Below, one piece after another: positions 35,453 through 45,273 of a DNA stretch of 64,000 bases. The stretch comes from Akkermansiaceae bacterium. Lineage in GTDB: Bacteria; Verrucomicrobiota; Verrucomicrobiia; Verrucomicrobiales; Akkermansiaceae. How positions within the stretch are numbered: position 1 is the first letter of the stretch; each line of letters opens with the position of its first letter. The position numbers and the translations under genes were made by a program. The stretch spans positions 1 through 64,000 of the forward strand of contig SUVN01000010.1 in assembly GCA_015061985.1 (NCBI GenBank). The letters are read 5' to 3'. The notes beneath the pieces were generated by a model. The model was not told where the DNA came from. It saw nothing but the letters and a program-made list of their open reading frames with translations, and made no database searches.

Positions 35453-37060
35453 ATGGCAGGAATGAGCGCCAAAAGAGAACTGCGGGAGCTGGCAGCACTG
35501 ATGAACGCACATGGGGTAACGCGCTGTGTCGTGAGCCCGGGAAGCCGCAACGCGCCGATTGCAATGACGCTGGAAGCAGCGGGGTTCGAATGTCGCACTG
35601 TGGTGGATGAACGCAGCGCCGGATTTGTCGCTCTGGGGTGGGCCTCACAAGTGCAGGATGCCGTGGCCGTATGCGTCACCTCCGGCTCGGCCGTGCTGAA
35701 CCTCCATCCGGCCGTGGCAGAGGCATACTACCGCCATATCCCGCTTCTGATACTGACGGCGGATCGCCCTGCGGCCTGGATTGGTCAGCAGGATGGACAG
35801 ACGCTCCCCCAGCCGGGAGTGTTTGGCGGGATGGTGCGCGCTGCTTACCATCTGCCGGAGGGAGAAGGGAACGATTGGGAGGTCAACCGCATCATCAACG
35901 AAGCGTTGCTGGAGCTTCGGCATCGTTCCGGCGGTCCGGTACAGCTGAATATCCCGCTGAACGAACCATTGTTCACCACCACGGAAGAAGCGCTGCCGGA
36001 GCCGCGCATCATTCGCCGCACGGAGCTGTCGTGCATGACGGCAGATGATGAGGATGAGCTGCTGGATATGGTGGCACGACTGCCGCGCCGCATGATTCTG
36101 GTGGGCCAGCTGCCACAAAGCGCAGCCATACCGCCCGCACTGGTCACGGAAAAGCAATTCGCGACCGTGGGAGAACAACTGAGCAACACCCCCCTGCTCT
36201 GTGCCCGGCCGGACGCCCTGCTGAGCCGGGGTACGGAGGGGATGGCACCGGATTTACTCATCACCGTGGGGGGCTGCATCGTCTCCAAGCGGCTCAAGCA
36301 ACTGCTGCGCAGTCATCCCCCGAAGGAGCACTGGCACATCAGCCGCGATGGCGAGGTCTGCGACACCTTTTGTGCCCTCACCCGCTGCATCGAGGGCTCT
36401 GCCGACGAAATCTGGGAGTTGTTGGCCGCCTTTGCGGAAGAGGGAGATGAGGAATATGCGGTCCGGTGGGCAACGGAGCCGCCGGCGTTTGAAGGCTCGT
36501 TCTGCGGCATGACGGCCGTGGGCGCAGCATTGGCCGCACTGCCGGAGAATGCCGTGCTGCATCTGGGCAACAGTTCTGCCGTGCGCTATGCCCAGCTGTT
36601 CCCGCTGAAAGAGGGGGTGCAGGTAGAGTGCAACCGTGGAGTCAACGGTATCGAGGGCTGCGTCTCGGCGGCACTGGGCTTCGCCGGTGCGGATAACCGC
36701 CTGCAACTGCTGATTTGCGGAGATTTGAGTTTCTTCTACGATATGAATGCGCTGTGGATGTCCGGGGCGACACCGAACATGCGCATACTCCTGCTGAACA
36801 ACGGCTGCGGCGGCATTTTCTCTGCCATCGGAGCACCGGACAGCCCGCTGGTGAACGCTCCTCACCATGCCACGGCTGAAGCCTGGGTTCGCAGCTGCGG
36901 ATTCGGCTATCGCGCTGCCCGAAACGCAGCAGAGCTGGCAGAGGGGATAGCTTTTCTGATGGAGGAGAGTGTCTCCCAACCGCTGTTGCTGGAGGTCTTT
37001 ACCGATGCTCAGCAGGATGCTGATTTGCTGAAGAAGTTTTACAACCAAGCCGCTAACTGA
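35453..37060 (+). CDS. menD: 2-succinyl-5-enolpyruvyl-6-hydroxy-3-cyclohexene-1-carboxylate synthase
   Basis: MenD is a thiamine-diphosphate enzyme that adds 2-oxoglutarate-derived succinyl semialdehyde to isochorismate in menaquinone synthesis. The 535 residues show [11 protein letters not shown] and [13 protein letters not shown] at the N-terminus, LTADRP, and a C-terminal ThDP-binding part with [15 protein letters not shown] and [10 protein letters not shown]. The ATG at 35453 was chosen from the promoter position; ATGs at 35441 and 35462 are alternatives. It heads a tight operon with menB and menC. No menF or menE is in the window; menA lies 24 kb away. Confidence 0.93.
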   Translation: MAGMSAKRELRELAALMNAHGVTRCVVSPGSRNAPIAMTLEAAGFECRTVVDERSAGFVALGWASQVQDAVAVCVTSGSAVLNLHPAVAEAYYRHIPLLILTADRPAAWIGQQDGQTLPQPGVFGGMVRAAYHLPEGEGNDWEVNRIINEALLELRHRSGGPVQLNIPLNEPLFTTTEEALPEPRIIRRTELSCMTADDEDELLDMVARLPRRMILVGQLPQSAAIPPALVTEKQFATVGEQLSNTPLLCARPDALLSRGTEGMAPDLLITVGGCIVSKRLKQLLRSHPPKEHWHISRDGEVCDTFCALTRCIEGSADEIWELLAAFAEEGDEEYAVRWATEPPAFEGSFCGMTAVGAALAALPENAVLHLGNSSAVRYAQLFPLKEGVQVECNRGVNGIEGCVSAALGFAGADNRLQLLICGDLSFFYDMNALWMSGATPNMRILLLNNGCGGIFSAIGAPDSPLVNAPHHATAEAWVRSCGFGYRAARNAAELAEGIAFLMEESVSQPLLLEVFTDAQQDADLLKKFYNQAAN

Positions 37061-37062
37061 AT

Positions 37063-37881
37063 ATGAAACGCGAATGGACAACGATTAAGGAATACAAGGA
37101 TATCCTCTTTGAACAACATGGCGGCATTGCCCGCATCACCATCAACCGCGAACGCTACCGCAACGCCTTCACGCCCCTGACCACAGCAGAAATGAGCGAT
37201 GCGCTCCGTCTCTGCCGCGAGATGCAGGATGTCTCTGTGGTGGTACTGACCGGGGCGGGCAAGGTCGCGTTCTGTGCCGGGGGCGATATGAATGTGAAAG
37301 GCCACGGCGGCTATCTGGATGAATCCGGCATTCCGCGTCTCTCTGTGCTGGATGTGCAGAAGCAGATTCGCTCTCTGCCCAAGCCGGTGATTGCCGCCGT
37401 GAACGGTTTTGCCATCGGTGGCGGGCATGTGCTGCATGTGGTCTGTGACCTCTCCATCGCCTCGGAGAATGCCGTCTTCGGCCAGACAGGCCCGCGCGTG
37501 GGAAGCTTTGATGCCGGGTTCGGCTCCTCCTACATGGCGCGCTGTATCGGGCAGAAGAAAACGCGAGAAATCTGGTTTCTCTGCCGCAAGTACAATGCGC
37601 AGGAAGCGCTGGAGATGGGGCTGGTGAACAAGGTTGTACCGCTGGAGCAGCTGGAGGACGAGTATGTGCAGTGGGCTGAGGAAATGATGCAGCATTCCCC
37701 CATTGCCCTGCGACTCATCAAGGCCGGACTCAATGCAGAACTGGATGGTCAGGCCGGTATCCAGGAGCTGGCCGGGGATGCCACCATGCTCTTTTACATG
37801 TGCGATGAAGCGCACGAGGGTTCCCGTGCATTTCTGGAAAAACGCAAGCCGGATTTCTCGAAATACCCCAAGATGCCCTGA
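37063..37881 (+). CDS. menB: 1,4-dihydroxy-2-naphthoyl-CoA synthase
   Basis: MenB closes the second ring of the menaquinone head group from o-succinylbenzoyl-CoA. The 272-residue crotonase-fold protein has [20 protein letters not shown] (CoA-binding and loop region), [17 protein letters not shown] (oxyanion hole) and [17 protein letters not shown] with the family's active-site Asp. Length and motifs are those of MenB rather than a generic enoyl-CoA hydratase. It begins two bases after menD and shares one base with menC (TGATG). Confidence 0.95.
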   Translation: MKREWTTIKEYKDILFEQHGGIARITINRERYRNAFTPLTTAEMSDALRLCREMQDVSVVVLTGAGKVAFCAGGDMNVKGHGGYLDESGIPRLSVLDVQKQIRSLPKPVIAAVNGFAIGGGHVLHVVCDLSIASENAVFGQTGPRVGSFDAGFGSSYMARCIGQKKTREIWFLCRKYNAQEALEMGLVNKVVPLEQLEDEYVQWAEEMMQHSPIALRLIKAGLNAELDGQAGIQELAGDATMLFYMCDEAHEGSRAFLEKRKPDFSKYPKMP

Positions 37882-38867
37882 TGCGGATTCAATGGCAGAA
37901 ACGGGTGCTGCATTTCCGGCGTCCGGCCGCGACCTCTCGGGGTGCGCTCACGGAGCGTGTCACCTTCATCATTGAAGCCCGCACGGAGGACGGCTGCGGC
38001 TACGGGGAGTGCTGCACCATGCCCGGGCTGCTGCCGCAGCCCACGGAAGCAGAGCTGAATCATTGGTGCCGCGAAACGGAGAAGCTGGGCGATATCCCCG
38101 CCGAGTTCAGCATACCCTCCCCCATCCGATTTGGTCTGGAATGCGCTCTGGCGCAAGTCCGCCGCCCCGGACAGCCCCGCTGGGACAGCCCCTTTTCGCG
38201 GGGAGAAATGGGTATCGCCATTCACCACCTTATCTGGATGGATACGACCGACCGCATGCTGGCGGCCATGGCCGACGGGATTCAGCGCGGCTTTACCTGT
38301 CTGAAGCTGAAGGTGGGCGCCCTGCCCTTTGAGGAGGAAATCCACCTCCTGCGCGAAGCGCATGCCGCTTTCCCGCAGGCAGAAATCCGCGTGGATGCCA
38401 ACGGCGCGTTTTCTCCCGCCGAGGCATTCAACAAACTGGAAGCCCTCGCTGCAGTCGGAGTCAGCAGCATCGAACAACCCATCCGCCCCGGCCAATGGCT
38501 GGAGATGCAGGAACTTTGTCGTCACGCTCCGCTCAGTATCGCCTGTGATGAAGACCTGATTGCTGCACACCGTGATGCGGAGCGCTTTCTGGATACAGTC
38601 ATGCCGCAGGCGCTTGTCATCAAGCCTTCCCTGCACGGCGGACTGTCTGCCGCCGAACACTTAGCCCATCTGGCAAGGCAACGCGGCATTCACTGGTGGA
38701 TAAACTCTGCTCTGGAAAGCCACATCGGGCTCACCTCGCTGGCCGAATGGTGCGGCATCCATGCGCCCAATACCCTCCACGGGCTTGGCACCGGCCGTTT
38801 ATTCATCGATGATTTTTCCGACCTGATATATCTGCGAAACAACCAATTACACTATTGCATTTCCTGA
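37881..38867 (+). CDS. menC: o-succinylbenzoate synthase
   Basis: MenC is an enolase-superfamily dehydratase that makes o-succinylbenzoate from the MenD/MenH product. The 328 residues keep the expected catalytic set: the KxK motif in CLKLKVG, metal ligands in VDANGAF, IEQP and CDED, and the second base Lys in VIKPSLHGG. Stop and start codons of menB and menC overlap, so translation is coupled. It converges on murJ with a 21-base gap and no clear terminator. Confidence 0.92.
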   Translation: MRIQWQKRVLHFRRPAATSRGALTERVTFIIEARTEDGCGYGECCTMPGLLPQPTEAELNHWCRETEKLGDIPAEFSIPSPIRFGLECALAQVRRPGQPRWDSPFSRGEMGIAIHHLIWMDTTDRMLAAMADGIQRGFTCLKLKVGALPFEEEIHLLREAHAAFPQAEIRVDANGAFSPAEAFNKLEALAAVGVSSIEQPIRPGQWLEMQELCRHAPLSIACDEDLIAAHRDAERFLDTVMPQALVIKPSLHGGLSAAEHLAHLARQRGIHWWINSALESHIGLTSLAEWCGIHAPNTLHGLGTGRLFIDDFSDLIYLRNNQLHYCIS

Positions 38868-38888
38868 GTTTCCTTCAAGGATAAAATG

Positions 38889-40736
38889 TCAGGCTTTTCG
38901 CCGGCGCAGGAATCGGTTGGTAATGGCGTTAAGTTCCGGCACTCGGAACAACAGGCAGCCTACGCCGTATACCCCTGCACCGACGATACCGCCGATTGCC
39001 ATGGTACCCAGACGCTCAAGGAACGACCACGAGGTAAAACCATGGAAGAGGAAATAACGTGCCACATAACATCCCACTCCAAGCAAAAGACCTGCACCAA
39101 GAATGCGAACCAGACCGGGTAACAGCACGTGGCGGCAAGCCATAGTGCCCAGCAGGTGGCGCAGATACAGGAAATAAAACAGAAAATTAAGCGTTGTAAC
39201 AACGGATGTGGTCAAAGCCAGATATTGCACCGACATGCTGAACACCATGACAAAGAGATAGTTGAGCGTCACCGATATTGATGCTGCGAACAACGCCAAC
39301 CATGCCGGAGCCCATGGCTTTTCTAAAGCCAGGAACACCGGTTGCAGCACCTTCATCCCGGCATAACTCAGCAGTCCCAGCGAATAAGCAGCCAGCACGG
39401 ATCCGGTCAGAGCCGATGCCTCTGCATCGAAACGCCCCCGCTGGAAGAAAACGCTCACAATCTCTTCTCCCCAGAGACTGAGGAAAACAGCAGACGGCAC
39501 GGCAAACAGAGCCACGAAGCGGAGCGCCTTGGCAAGATGCGCTGCAATCTCCCTGCCATTATCACCCTCCGTCAACGTCATTCGGGAAACAGAGGGCAGC
39601 ACCACCATTCCCATCGCCACACCGAAGAGCGCCACCGGGAGCTGCCAGAGATGAAATGCGCCGGAAAGAGCGGTCACCGAACCGGGTTGAAGGTAGAGAG
39701 CAAATGAAGTGTTGATGAAAATGTTGGTCTGCGTGATGCCGGCGGCAATCACCCCGGGCAGCATCAGCATCCAAACCTTGCGGGCTTGCTCATCCGAAAA
39801 ACGCAGCCACCCGTTGCGCCAATGCAATCCTAAATCCCAATGCGGGCGGAAGCCTTTCTGCTTCAGCTTCGGCAACTGCACCAGAACCTGTGCCGCCCCA
39901 CCCAGAACAACCGCCACGGCGAAGCCATAAAGCGCATCCGAACCGAATGTGGGGTCTATCAGCCAACCGATGACAACACCTGCCCCCACCGTTGTGAGGT
40001 TGAATGCGGCACTGGCCAGATTCGGCAGACCGAACACACCAAACACATTGAGCGCCCCCATGCAAAGAGCGGAAACGGAAGCCAGCAGGATGAAAGGCCA
40101 GATGATGCGGCAGAGATCGGTTGCAAGCGCCATATAGCCTCGCGGCGCTACCGCCAGAGTTGCTGTGTTATCGGATGCCGTATCCGCAGCTGCGTCTTTC
40201 AACTCTTTTACCTCACCGGGTACGAGCTGTTCAGCGGTCTTCAATCTGATGCAACTCTGAGTGCTCAGCCAGGACGGTATTTCCGGGGCAACAAAGACGG
40301 CTTCTTTCAACCCATCTGCGTTGGTGCGCAGTTCTCGAAATGTAGTCGTCTCCACATTTCCCTGTTCTACAACTACCCGGGCACTTTCCGGATAAAGCGC
40401 CTGCATGAACGCTCCGGCCAGAAGAATACCGGCAGACACGATAATGAGCATCAGCGATACAAGCTGCGAGCATACACGGTTTGCCAGCTGCCAGGCAGCT
40501 CCCGCACCTTCCTGCTTCTCTACCTTACTCATCACGCTGGTGAAGCTCTGAGAGAGAGCCCCCTCAGCAAACATGTCGCGCAACATGTTCGGTACGCGGA
40601 ACGCCGTCAGGAAGGCATCCAGCGCACCTGTTGCGCCGAAGAGTGAGGTGTAAACCACCTCACGCAGCAACCCGGTGAATCGACAGCAGAAGATAGCCGC
40701 CGTGGCTATCATGCTTTTTTTCTGCAGGGACGACAT
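38889..40736 (-). CDS. murJ: lipid II flippase MurJ, with a large extra loop
   Basis: MurJ moves lipid II across the inner membrane for peptidoglycan synthesis. The 615 residues contain the family start (FTGLLREVVYTSLFGATGALDAF, FRVPNMLRDMFAEGALSQSF) and many membrane helices. At about 120-200, between early helices, there is an extra hydrophilic stretch of roughly 80 residues (from VVEQGNVE to DNTATLAVA) that E. coli MurJ (511 residues) lacks. This loop would lie outside or inside the membrane as an added domain. It is the last gene of the hom-lysC-tpr-tpr-murJ run. Confidence 0.92.
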   Translation of the reverse strand: MSSLQKKSMIATAAIFCCRFTGLLREVVYTSLFGATGALDAFLTAFRVPNMLRDMFAEGALSQSFTSVMSKVEKQEGAGAAWQLANRVCSQLVSLMLIIVSAGILLAGAFMQALYPESARVVVEQGNVETTTFRELRTNADGLKEAVFVAPEIPSWLSTQSCIRLKTAEQLVPGEVKELKDAAADTASDNTATLAVAPRGYMALATDLCRIIWPFILLASVSALCMGALNVFGVFGLPNLASAAFNLTTVGAGVVIGWLIDPTFGSDALYGFAVAVVLGGAAQVLVQLPKLKQKGFRPHWDLGLHWRNGWLRFSDEQARKVWMLMLPGVIAAGITQTNIFINTSFALYLQPGSVTALSGAFHLWQLPVALFGVAMGMVVLPSVSRMTLTEGDNGREIAAHLAKALRFVALFAVPSAVFLSLWGEEIVSVFFQRGRFDAEASALTGSVLAAYSLGLLSYAGMKVLQPVFLALEKPWAPAWLALFAASISVTLNYLFVMVFSMSVQYLALTTSVVTTLNFLFYFLYLRHLLGTMACRHVLLPGLVRILGAGLLLGVGCYVARYFLFHGFTSWSFLERLGTMAIGGIVGAGVYGVGCLLFRVPELNAITNRFLRRRKA

Positions 40737-40751
40737 AAGCTCAGCAGATCA

Positions 40752-42383
40752 TCAGCGTTTCTTTTCGGGCACGCTCTCCTTAATGGAACGAGCCAACGCC
40801 TTGGCCGTGGTTTTATCACCCACCAGCAGACAGCTGCGGGCGAACTCACGCACGATATCTTTGTAAAGCTTCGGGGCAACCTCATTGAGTCTGGCTCGGT
40901 CCTCCTCCGACATCTGGTCCACCTCGCGCTTGAGGTCTCTCAGCTTACGTATGGCAGTCGTATCCAGCATAGCCTTGCGTTGCACCAAGGCCAGTTCCAA
41001 TCGAGCCTGTAGTGCTTTGCCATCGGACAAGACGGGGTGAGCGGCCTCAATCATGCGGGTGGACTGTTCAATCCACTTGGCAGCGTTCGTGAAGTCTTCC
41101 TTCTGGAGGTACCATGCAGAGAGCTCGTTGATGATTTCAGCCTTGCGCTCATTATCAGCAGGAGAGTTTTTATCCTGCATCATATTCCAGCATTGCATGA
41201 GCAGTTCCATCTTCTCTTCACCCTCGGCGTGCTTTGCCATGAAGGTGATGCAGCGCAGGATTTCTGCGTTATCTTTCTCGTGTTCCATCAGATAGCGGCA
41301 GTCCTGCATGGCTTCTGATACCGCGCCACGTGCTTCATTGGCACGGGATGCCAGACGGCGCAGTTTTACCTGCAAATCCGGTGTCATTTCCCCATAGCCT
41401 TCAGCAAACGCTGCGGCCAGAGAAAGGGCCTGGGCACAGCCGGCATAATCCTGCAAACGATAGCGGATTTCCCCCAGAAGGGTGTAACAGACCGGGAGTC
41501 GATGCTCCTTGTCCGGGTACTCCAGCATGGAATCCCGGCAGTGCAGCAGCTTCTCCTCTATCTCCTTGAGCGAGTTCATCGGGATATTGGGATTGTCCCG
41601 CAGAGCGTTGGACACCTCCTTGAGCATCAACTGTGATGTAGCGGGGCAAAGCGGCCACTTGGCCTGCTCCAGGATGTTACGAACATTCTGCAACACCGGC
41701 TCGGGGACCCCGCAGATATTCGCCCGTTTCATCTGCAAATCTGCGGCTTCTGTGGCAAGAGCCGGGTCAGAGAGGCGCACCATGATAGCCGGAGCATCCA
41801 GTCGAGTGATGGCATGCACGGCATCATCGTTGCGTTTCATGCGGATGCAGGTCTCCGCATAGCGGCGGATGGAACGCAGCAGCAGTTTCGTCTGATCCGG
41901 CGCATTCATGAGCTTATTCTGCAACTGCCCGTCCAGTCGAAGCTGCAGCTCATAATCCTCATGCTCAAGAGCGGCTTGCGCCAATCGGTCCAGTCCTTCT
42001 ACGGGAGCCAGCGACTCAACCTCCGGCAGGATGCGTACTGCTTCTTCCCACTGGCCTTTATCCACCAGACGGGACATCAGGAACCAGCGGAACTGCCGCC
42101 GGGTGTCCACATTCTCAATCCAGCCGAGGCGGGTTGTTGAGTTTTCGGCCAGCTCCAGCAGTCCGGCCTTGTCGCCAGACAGGTCGCCCAGCAGACGATT
42201 CAGATTATCGTTGGCTTCCTTGTTGCTGTGTACGGTAATAGTCTGTCCCTTAAAATAGCGTAGGATGTCCTCTCCTTTGTAAAAGAGGCCGCCAATGGCT
42301 AAAGCTGCCACCGTAATGCCGATGGCAACAGCCGGCAGGGTGTGATTACCCTGTTTGCGGTTTTTGCGATAGCGTCGTTGCAT
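40752..42383 (-). CDS. membrane-anchored TPR-like protein (paralogue of the upstream gene product)
   Basis: The 543-residue product has a basic N-terminus (MQRRYRKNRKQ), one membrane helix (about 16-35) and a long helical repeat region of TPR type. No catalytic motif is seen. Residues about 80-125, with RLGWIENVDTRR...WEEAVRILPEV, align with SFSWINDAAILK...TEKAIPLLNKL of the neighbouring protein, and the overall layout is the same. Fifteen bases separate it from murJ. I infer a scaffold role, possibly at the envelope. Confidence 0.7.
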   Translation of the reverse strand: MQRRYRKNRKQGNHTLPAVAIGITVAALAIGGLFYKGEDILRYFKGQTITVHSNKEANDNLNRLLGDLSGDKAGLLELAENSTTRLGWIENVDTRRQFRWFLMSRLVDKGQWEEAVRILPEVESLAPVEGLDRLAQAALEHEDYELQLRLDGQLQNKLMNAPDQTKLLLRSIRRYAETCIRMKRNDDAVHAITRLDAPAIMVRLSDPALATEAADLQMKRANICGVPEPVLQNVRNILEQAKWPLCPATSQLMLKEVSNALRDNPNIPMNSLKEIEEKLLHCRDSMLEYPDKEHRLPVCYTLLGEIRYRLQDYAGCAQALSLAAAFAEGYGEMTPDLQVKLRRLASRANEARGAVSEAMQDCRYLMEHEKDNAEILRCITFMAKHAEGEEKMELLMQCWNMMQDKNSPADNERKAEIINELSAWYLQKEDFTNAAKWIEQSTRMIEAAHPVLSDGKALQARLELALVQRKAMLDTTAIRKLRDLKREVDQMSEEDRARLNEVAPKLYKDIVREFARSCLLVGDKTTAKALARSIKESVPEKKR

Positions 42384-42407
42384 GAAGTGATACGTTGTAA
42401 AAGGTGA

Positions 42408-44027
42408 TTAGGAAGAAATATCAGATGTAAAATCAGGGTCTGTCATATGGAGCCGGCTTCGGCAATCCTGCATGCGGCGAGTGGCGTCGTCGCGTTGTTC
42501 CGGCATATCGCTCAGCAAAGGAAGCACTTTTTCCCATGCGGCAAGGGATGCTTCCCACTTCTCTGCCCGAAAGAGAGCATGAGCGTGCCCGAGTAGCGCC
42601 ATGCGGCGATTCTCTGCGATATCGGGGGTATCTCCCTGCAACCAATCGGCAGCCTTGGCAAACAATTCTGCGGCCTGTTCCGGCATGTTTACCATATCCC
42701 GTGCATGCGCATGCAGCAAAGCCATGCGACCAAGTGACGGGGTATCGGATGCAAAATGTTTCAACCGCAGTTGAAGACAGTCAGAAAAGAGACGAGAGGC
42801 TTCCTCTCCCTGCTGAGCATCCAGATGACAGCGCCCTGCGCCCTCCATAGCCAGCACCGCAGTAGCCGGAAGCGGGGCATTATTCAGAGCACGGGAAAAG
42901 CTCTCGAGTGCCGTTTTTTTATCATTCAGCAGGAAAAAAAGCCAACCTTTCTGCACAAAGAGGCAGTTCCAGAAAGGCTCATCTGCCGCCACACGTCCGG
43001 TAGCAACACCTTCTGCCCGATTGAGCAGAGACATCGCCACTGCGTATTCTCCTTTATCCTGCGCCATGGTCGCCTGATAACGAAGGGCCAGCAAACGGCA
43101 AAGAGTATCCTGCAGGGAAAGGCTCAGTCGGGATTCCCCCATCTGAAACAATTGTTCTGCCTGTTCGGCATGCCCGACTTCCCGTGCGGCCACACCAAAG
43201 CAAATCAAGGCAGCAGGCGGCACGTTCCCCTTGTCCTCCGGGAGGAGTTTCAGGAGAGATGTAAAGCACTTGTTCGCATCCTCATCACGTCCCAGGTGAC
43301 GAAGCCTCTCCCCCTCATGGGCCAGAATCATGGCCCGAACGGACAGGGCGGCTTCACCCAATGACTCAGCTTCCCTCAGCAGGTCGTTCAATTCCCCGTT
43401 CACCTTTTCTCCGGCGGCTCCCGCGCTCAGACACACGGCGGCTACACCTTCAAGAGCCTGCGCATATTCATGTACCAGAGCGCATTGCTTTGCCATGTCT
43501 GCCGTTTTTCGATACCATTTCCGGGATTCTCCGGGGGAATCGGCGTTGAAAAGGCTTTCAGCAACGATTCCCGCGCGGCGGCACCAAAGCGGCTCAGCCG
43601 GGACATCAGTAAAGAGTTTATTCAGAAGAGGAATTGCTTTCTCTGTCTGTTTGCGTTGCAACAGAACACAGCCAAGCATCCACTCGGCTTCCTTTAGGAT
43701 AGCGGCATCGTTAATCCAGGAAAAGGACCGATTCGTATCCTCTGCCAGTTTCTGCAACTGCGAATCACTTGCGGATGCAGCCTGCATCAAATGAGCAATT
43801 CCCTGCACCGCTGCGGCATTGACAGCAGCCTCCACCTGACCGGAGGATATGCCGGATTCATAGCCCTGACGATACCCCAGCGCATACGTGGCGTAGCCGG
43901 AGCCCAGAACCAGCAGTGCAGCCAATCCCAACCCTGCGTATTTAACGAAAGGACGGTACTCGAGCTCCACCTCTTCTTCCTCCATGTCCGAAGCGGGAGC
44001 TTGCACAGGTTTTTGCGCGTCGCTCAT
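42408..44027 (-). CDS. membrane-anchored TPR protein
   Basis: The 539-residue protein has an acidic cytoplasmic N-terminus (about 1-28), one membrane helix (about 29-50, KYAGLGLAALLVLGSGYATYALG) and an extended TPR-like region, with many small helices of the form WxxxAxxL. It is the paralogue of the next gene product and carries no enzymatic motif. It starts 11 bases after lysC and ends 24 bases before the second TPR gene, so all are probably on the hom transcript. The function is unknown. Confidence 0.75.
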   Translation of the reverse strand: MSDAQKPVQAPASDMEEEEVELEYRPFVKYAGLGLAALLVLGSGYATYALGYRQGYESGISSGQVEAAVNAAAVQGIAHLMQAASASDSQLQKLAEDTNRSFSWINDAAILKEAEWMLGCVLLQRKQTEKAIPLLNKLFTDVPAEPLWCRRAGIVAESLFNADSPGESRKWYRKTADMAKQCALVHEYAQALEGVAAVCLSAGAAGEKVNGELNDLLREAESLGEAALSVRAMILAHEGERLRHLGRDEDANKCFTSLLKLLPEDKGNVPPAALICFGVAAREVGHAEQAEQLFQMGESRLSLSLQDTLCRLLALRYQATMAQDKGEYAVAMSLLNRAEGVATGRVAADEPFWNCLFVQKGWLFFLLNDKKTALESFSRALNNAPLPATAVLAMEGAGRCHLDAQQGEEASRLFSDCLQLRLKHFASDTPSLGRMALLHAHARDMVNMPEQAAELFAKAADWLQGDTPDIAENRRMALLGHAHALFRAEKWEASLAAWEKVLPLLSDMPEQRDDATRRMQDCRSRLHMTDPDFTSDISS

Positions 44028-44038
44028 CTAAGCAAGCC

Positions 44039-45268
44039 TCAGGCGTTTACCTGATCCAGATTGAATGCAGCGTGAACCACACGTGCAGCCTGCTCAATGT
44101 CGCCTGCCTCAACCGTGGTGGAAATGCGGATTTCCGATGTGGCAATCATGCCTGTGGCAATACCTGCATCGGCCAGCGAACGGAACATCGTTGCGGCCAC
44201 GCCGGCGTTAGAACGCATACCGACACCCACGACCGTCAGCTTGGCAAGCCCCGCTTCTGTCTCCAGACGAGCCTTGGCACCCAGCTGCGGCAGCACTTTC
44301 TTGAGCGCAGCCTGTGCGGAGCCGAGGTCGTTCATGTTCATGGTGAAAGACTGGCGAGCCACGCCATCATTGGCAGTGTTGGCCACAATCATGTCGATGT
44401 TCACCTCAGCCTCTGCCAGAGCGGCCAGGATGATGGAAGTATATGCCACAGGGGCGGTGATGCCCGAGACGGTGACACGGGCCTGGTTGCGTTCGATGGA
44501 AACACCGCGCACGGCGATGGACTCCATAGCAGAATTTTCTTCTTGCACGATGGTACCGGGGTTATTATTCATGGAATTGCGCACTTCGAACACGACGCCG
44601 AACTTCTTGGCGAACTCGACGGAGCGTGCCTGCATCACTTTGGAACCGCTGGAAGCCATTTCCAGCATTTCCTCATAAGAGAGTACGGAGATTTTACGGG
44701 CATCTTTCACCACACGGGGGTCACAGGTGTAAACACCGTCCACATCCGTGTAAATCTGGCACAGGTCGGCCTTTACAGCGGCAGCCATGGCAATGGCCGA
44801 CAGGTCGGAACCGCCGCGACCGAGGGTGAAGATGGTGCCGTCATCCTTGTTCACGCCCTGGAATCCGGCACAAACGACAATGTAGCCATCCTCCAGTGCC
44901 CGAAGGACGCTCTTGGGGTTGATATTGGCAATGCGACCGCGTGTGTGAGAGCCGTACGCATGCACACCGGCCTGATGCGCGGTGAAGCTCTTTGCCTTGT
45001 AGCCCATATCGGTGATAGCCATGCACAGCAGAGCAATCGACTGCTGTTCGCCGGTGGCCAGCAGCATATCCAGCTCACGCTCCGGCGGATTGTCCATCAC
45101 CTCCTTGGCCAGACCGATGAGCTTATCCGTCACACCGCTCATGGCAGAGATGACGGCCATCACCTGATTGCCGGCGTTTTTGGTTTCAATCAGTCTGCGG
45201 GCGACATTGCGAATGCGGTCGATGGTGCCGACGGAAGAACCGCCGTATTTCTGTACTATCAGGGCCAT
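44039..45268 (-). CDS. lysC: aspartate kinase
   Basis: Aspartate kinase catalyses the first step from aspartate to lysine, threonine and methionine. The 409 residues show VQKYGGSSVGT (substrate/ATP start), the kinase core (FTLGRGGSDLSA, YTDVDGVYTCDPR) and two C-terminal ACT domains (ending VGVGMRSNAGVAATMFRSLA). ACT domains make lysine or threonine feedback likely. It is five bases after hom, a natural pathway pairing. Confidence 0.95.
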   Translation of the reverse strand: MALIVQKYGGSSVGTIDRIRNVARRLIETKNAGNQVMAVISAMSGVTDKLIGLAKEVMDNPPERELDMLLATGEQQSIALLCMAITDMGYKAKSFTAHQAGVHAYGSHTRGRIANINPKSVLRALEDGYIVVCAGFQGVNKDDGTIFTLGRGGSDLSAIAMAAAVKADLCQIYTDVDGVYTCDPRVVKDARKISVLSYEEMLEMASSGSKVMQARSVEFAKKFGVVFEVRNSMNNNPGTIVQEENSAMESIAVRGVSIERNQARVTVSGITAPVAYTSIILAALAEAEVNIDMIVANTANDGVARQSFTMNMNDLGSAQAALKKVLPQLGAKARLETEAGLAKLTVVGVGMRSNAGVAATMFRSLADAGIATGMIATSEIRISTTVEAGDIEQAARVVHAAFNLDQVNA

Positions 45269-45273
45269 GGTCG

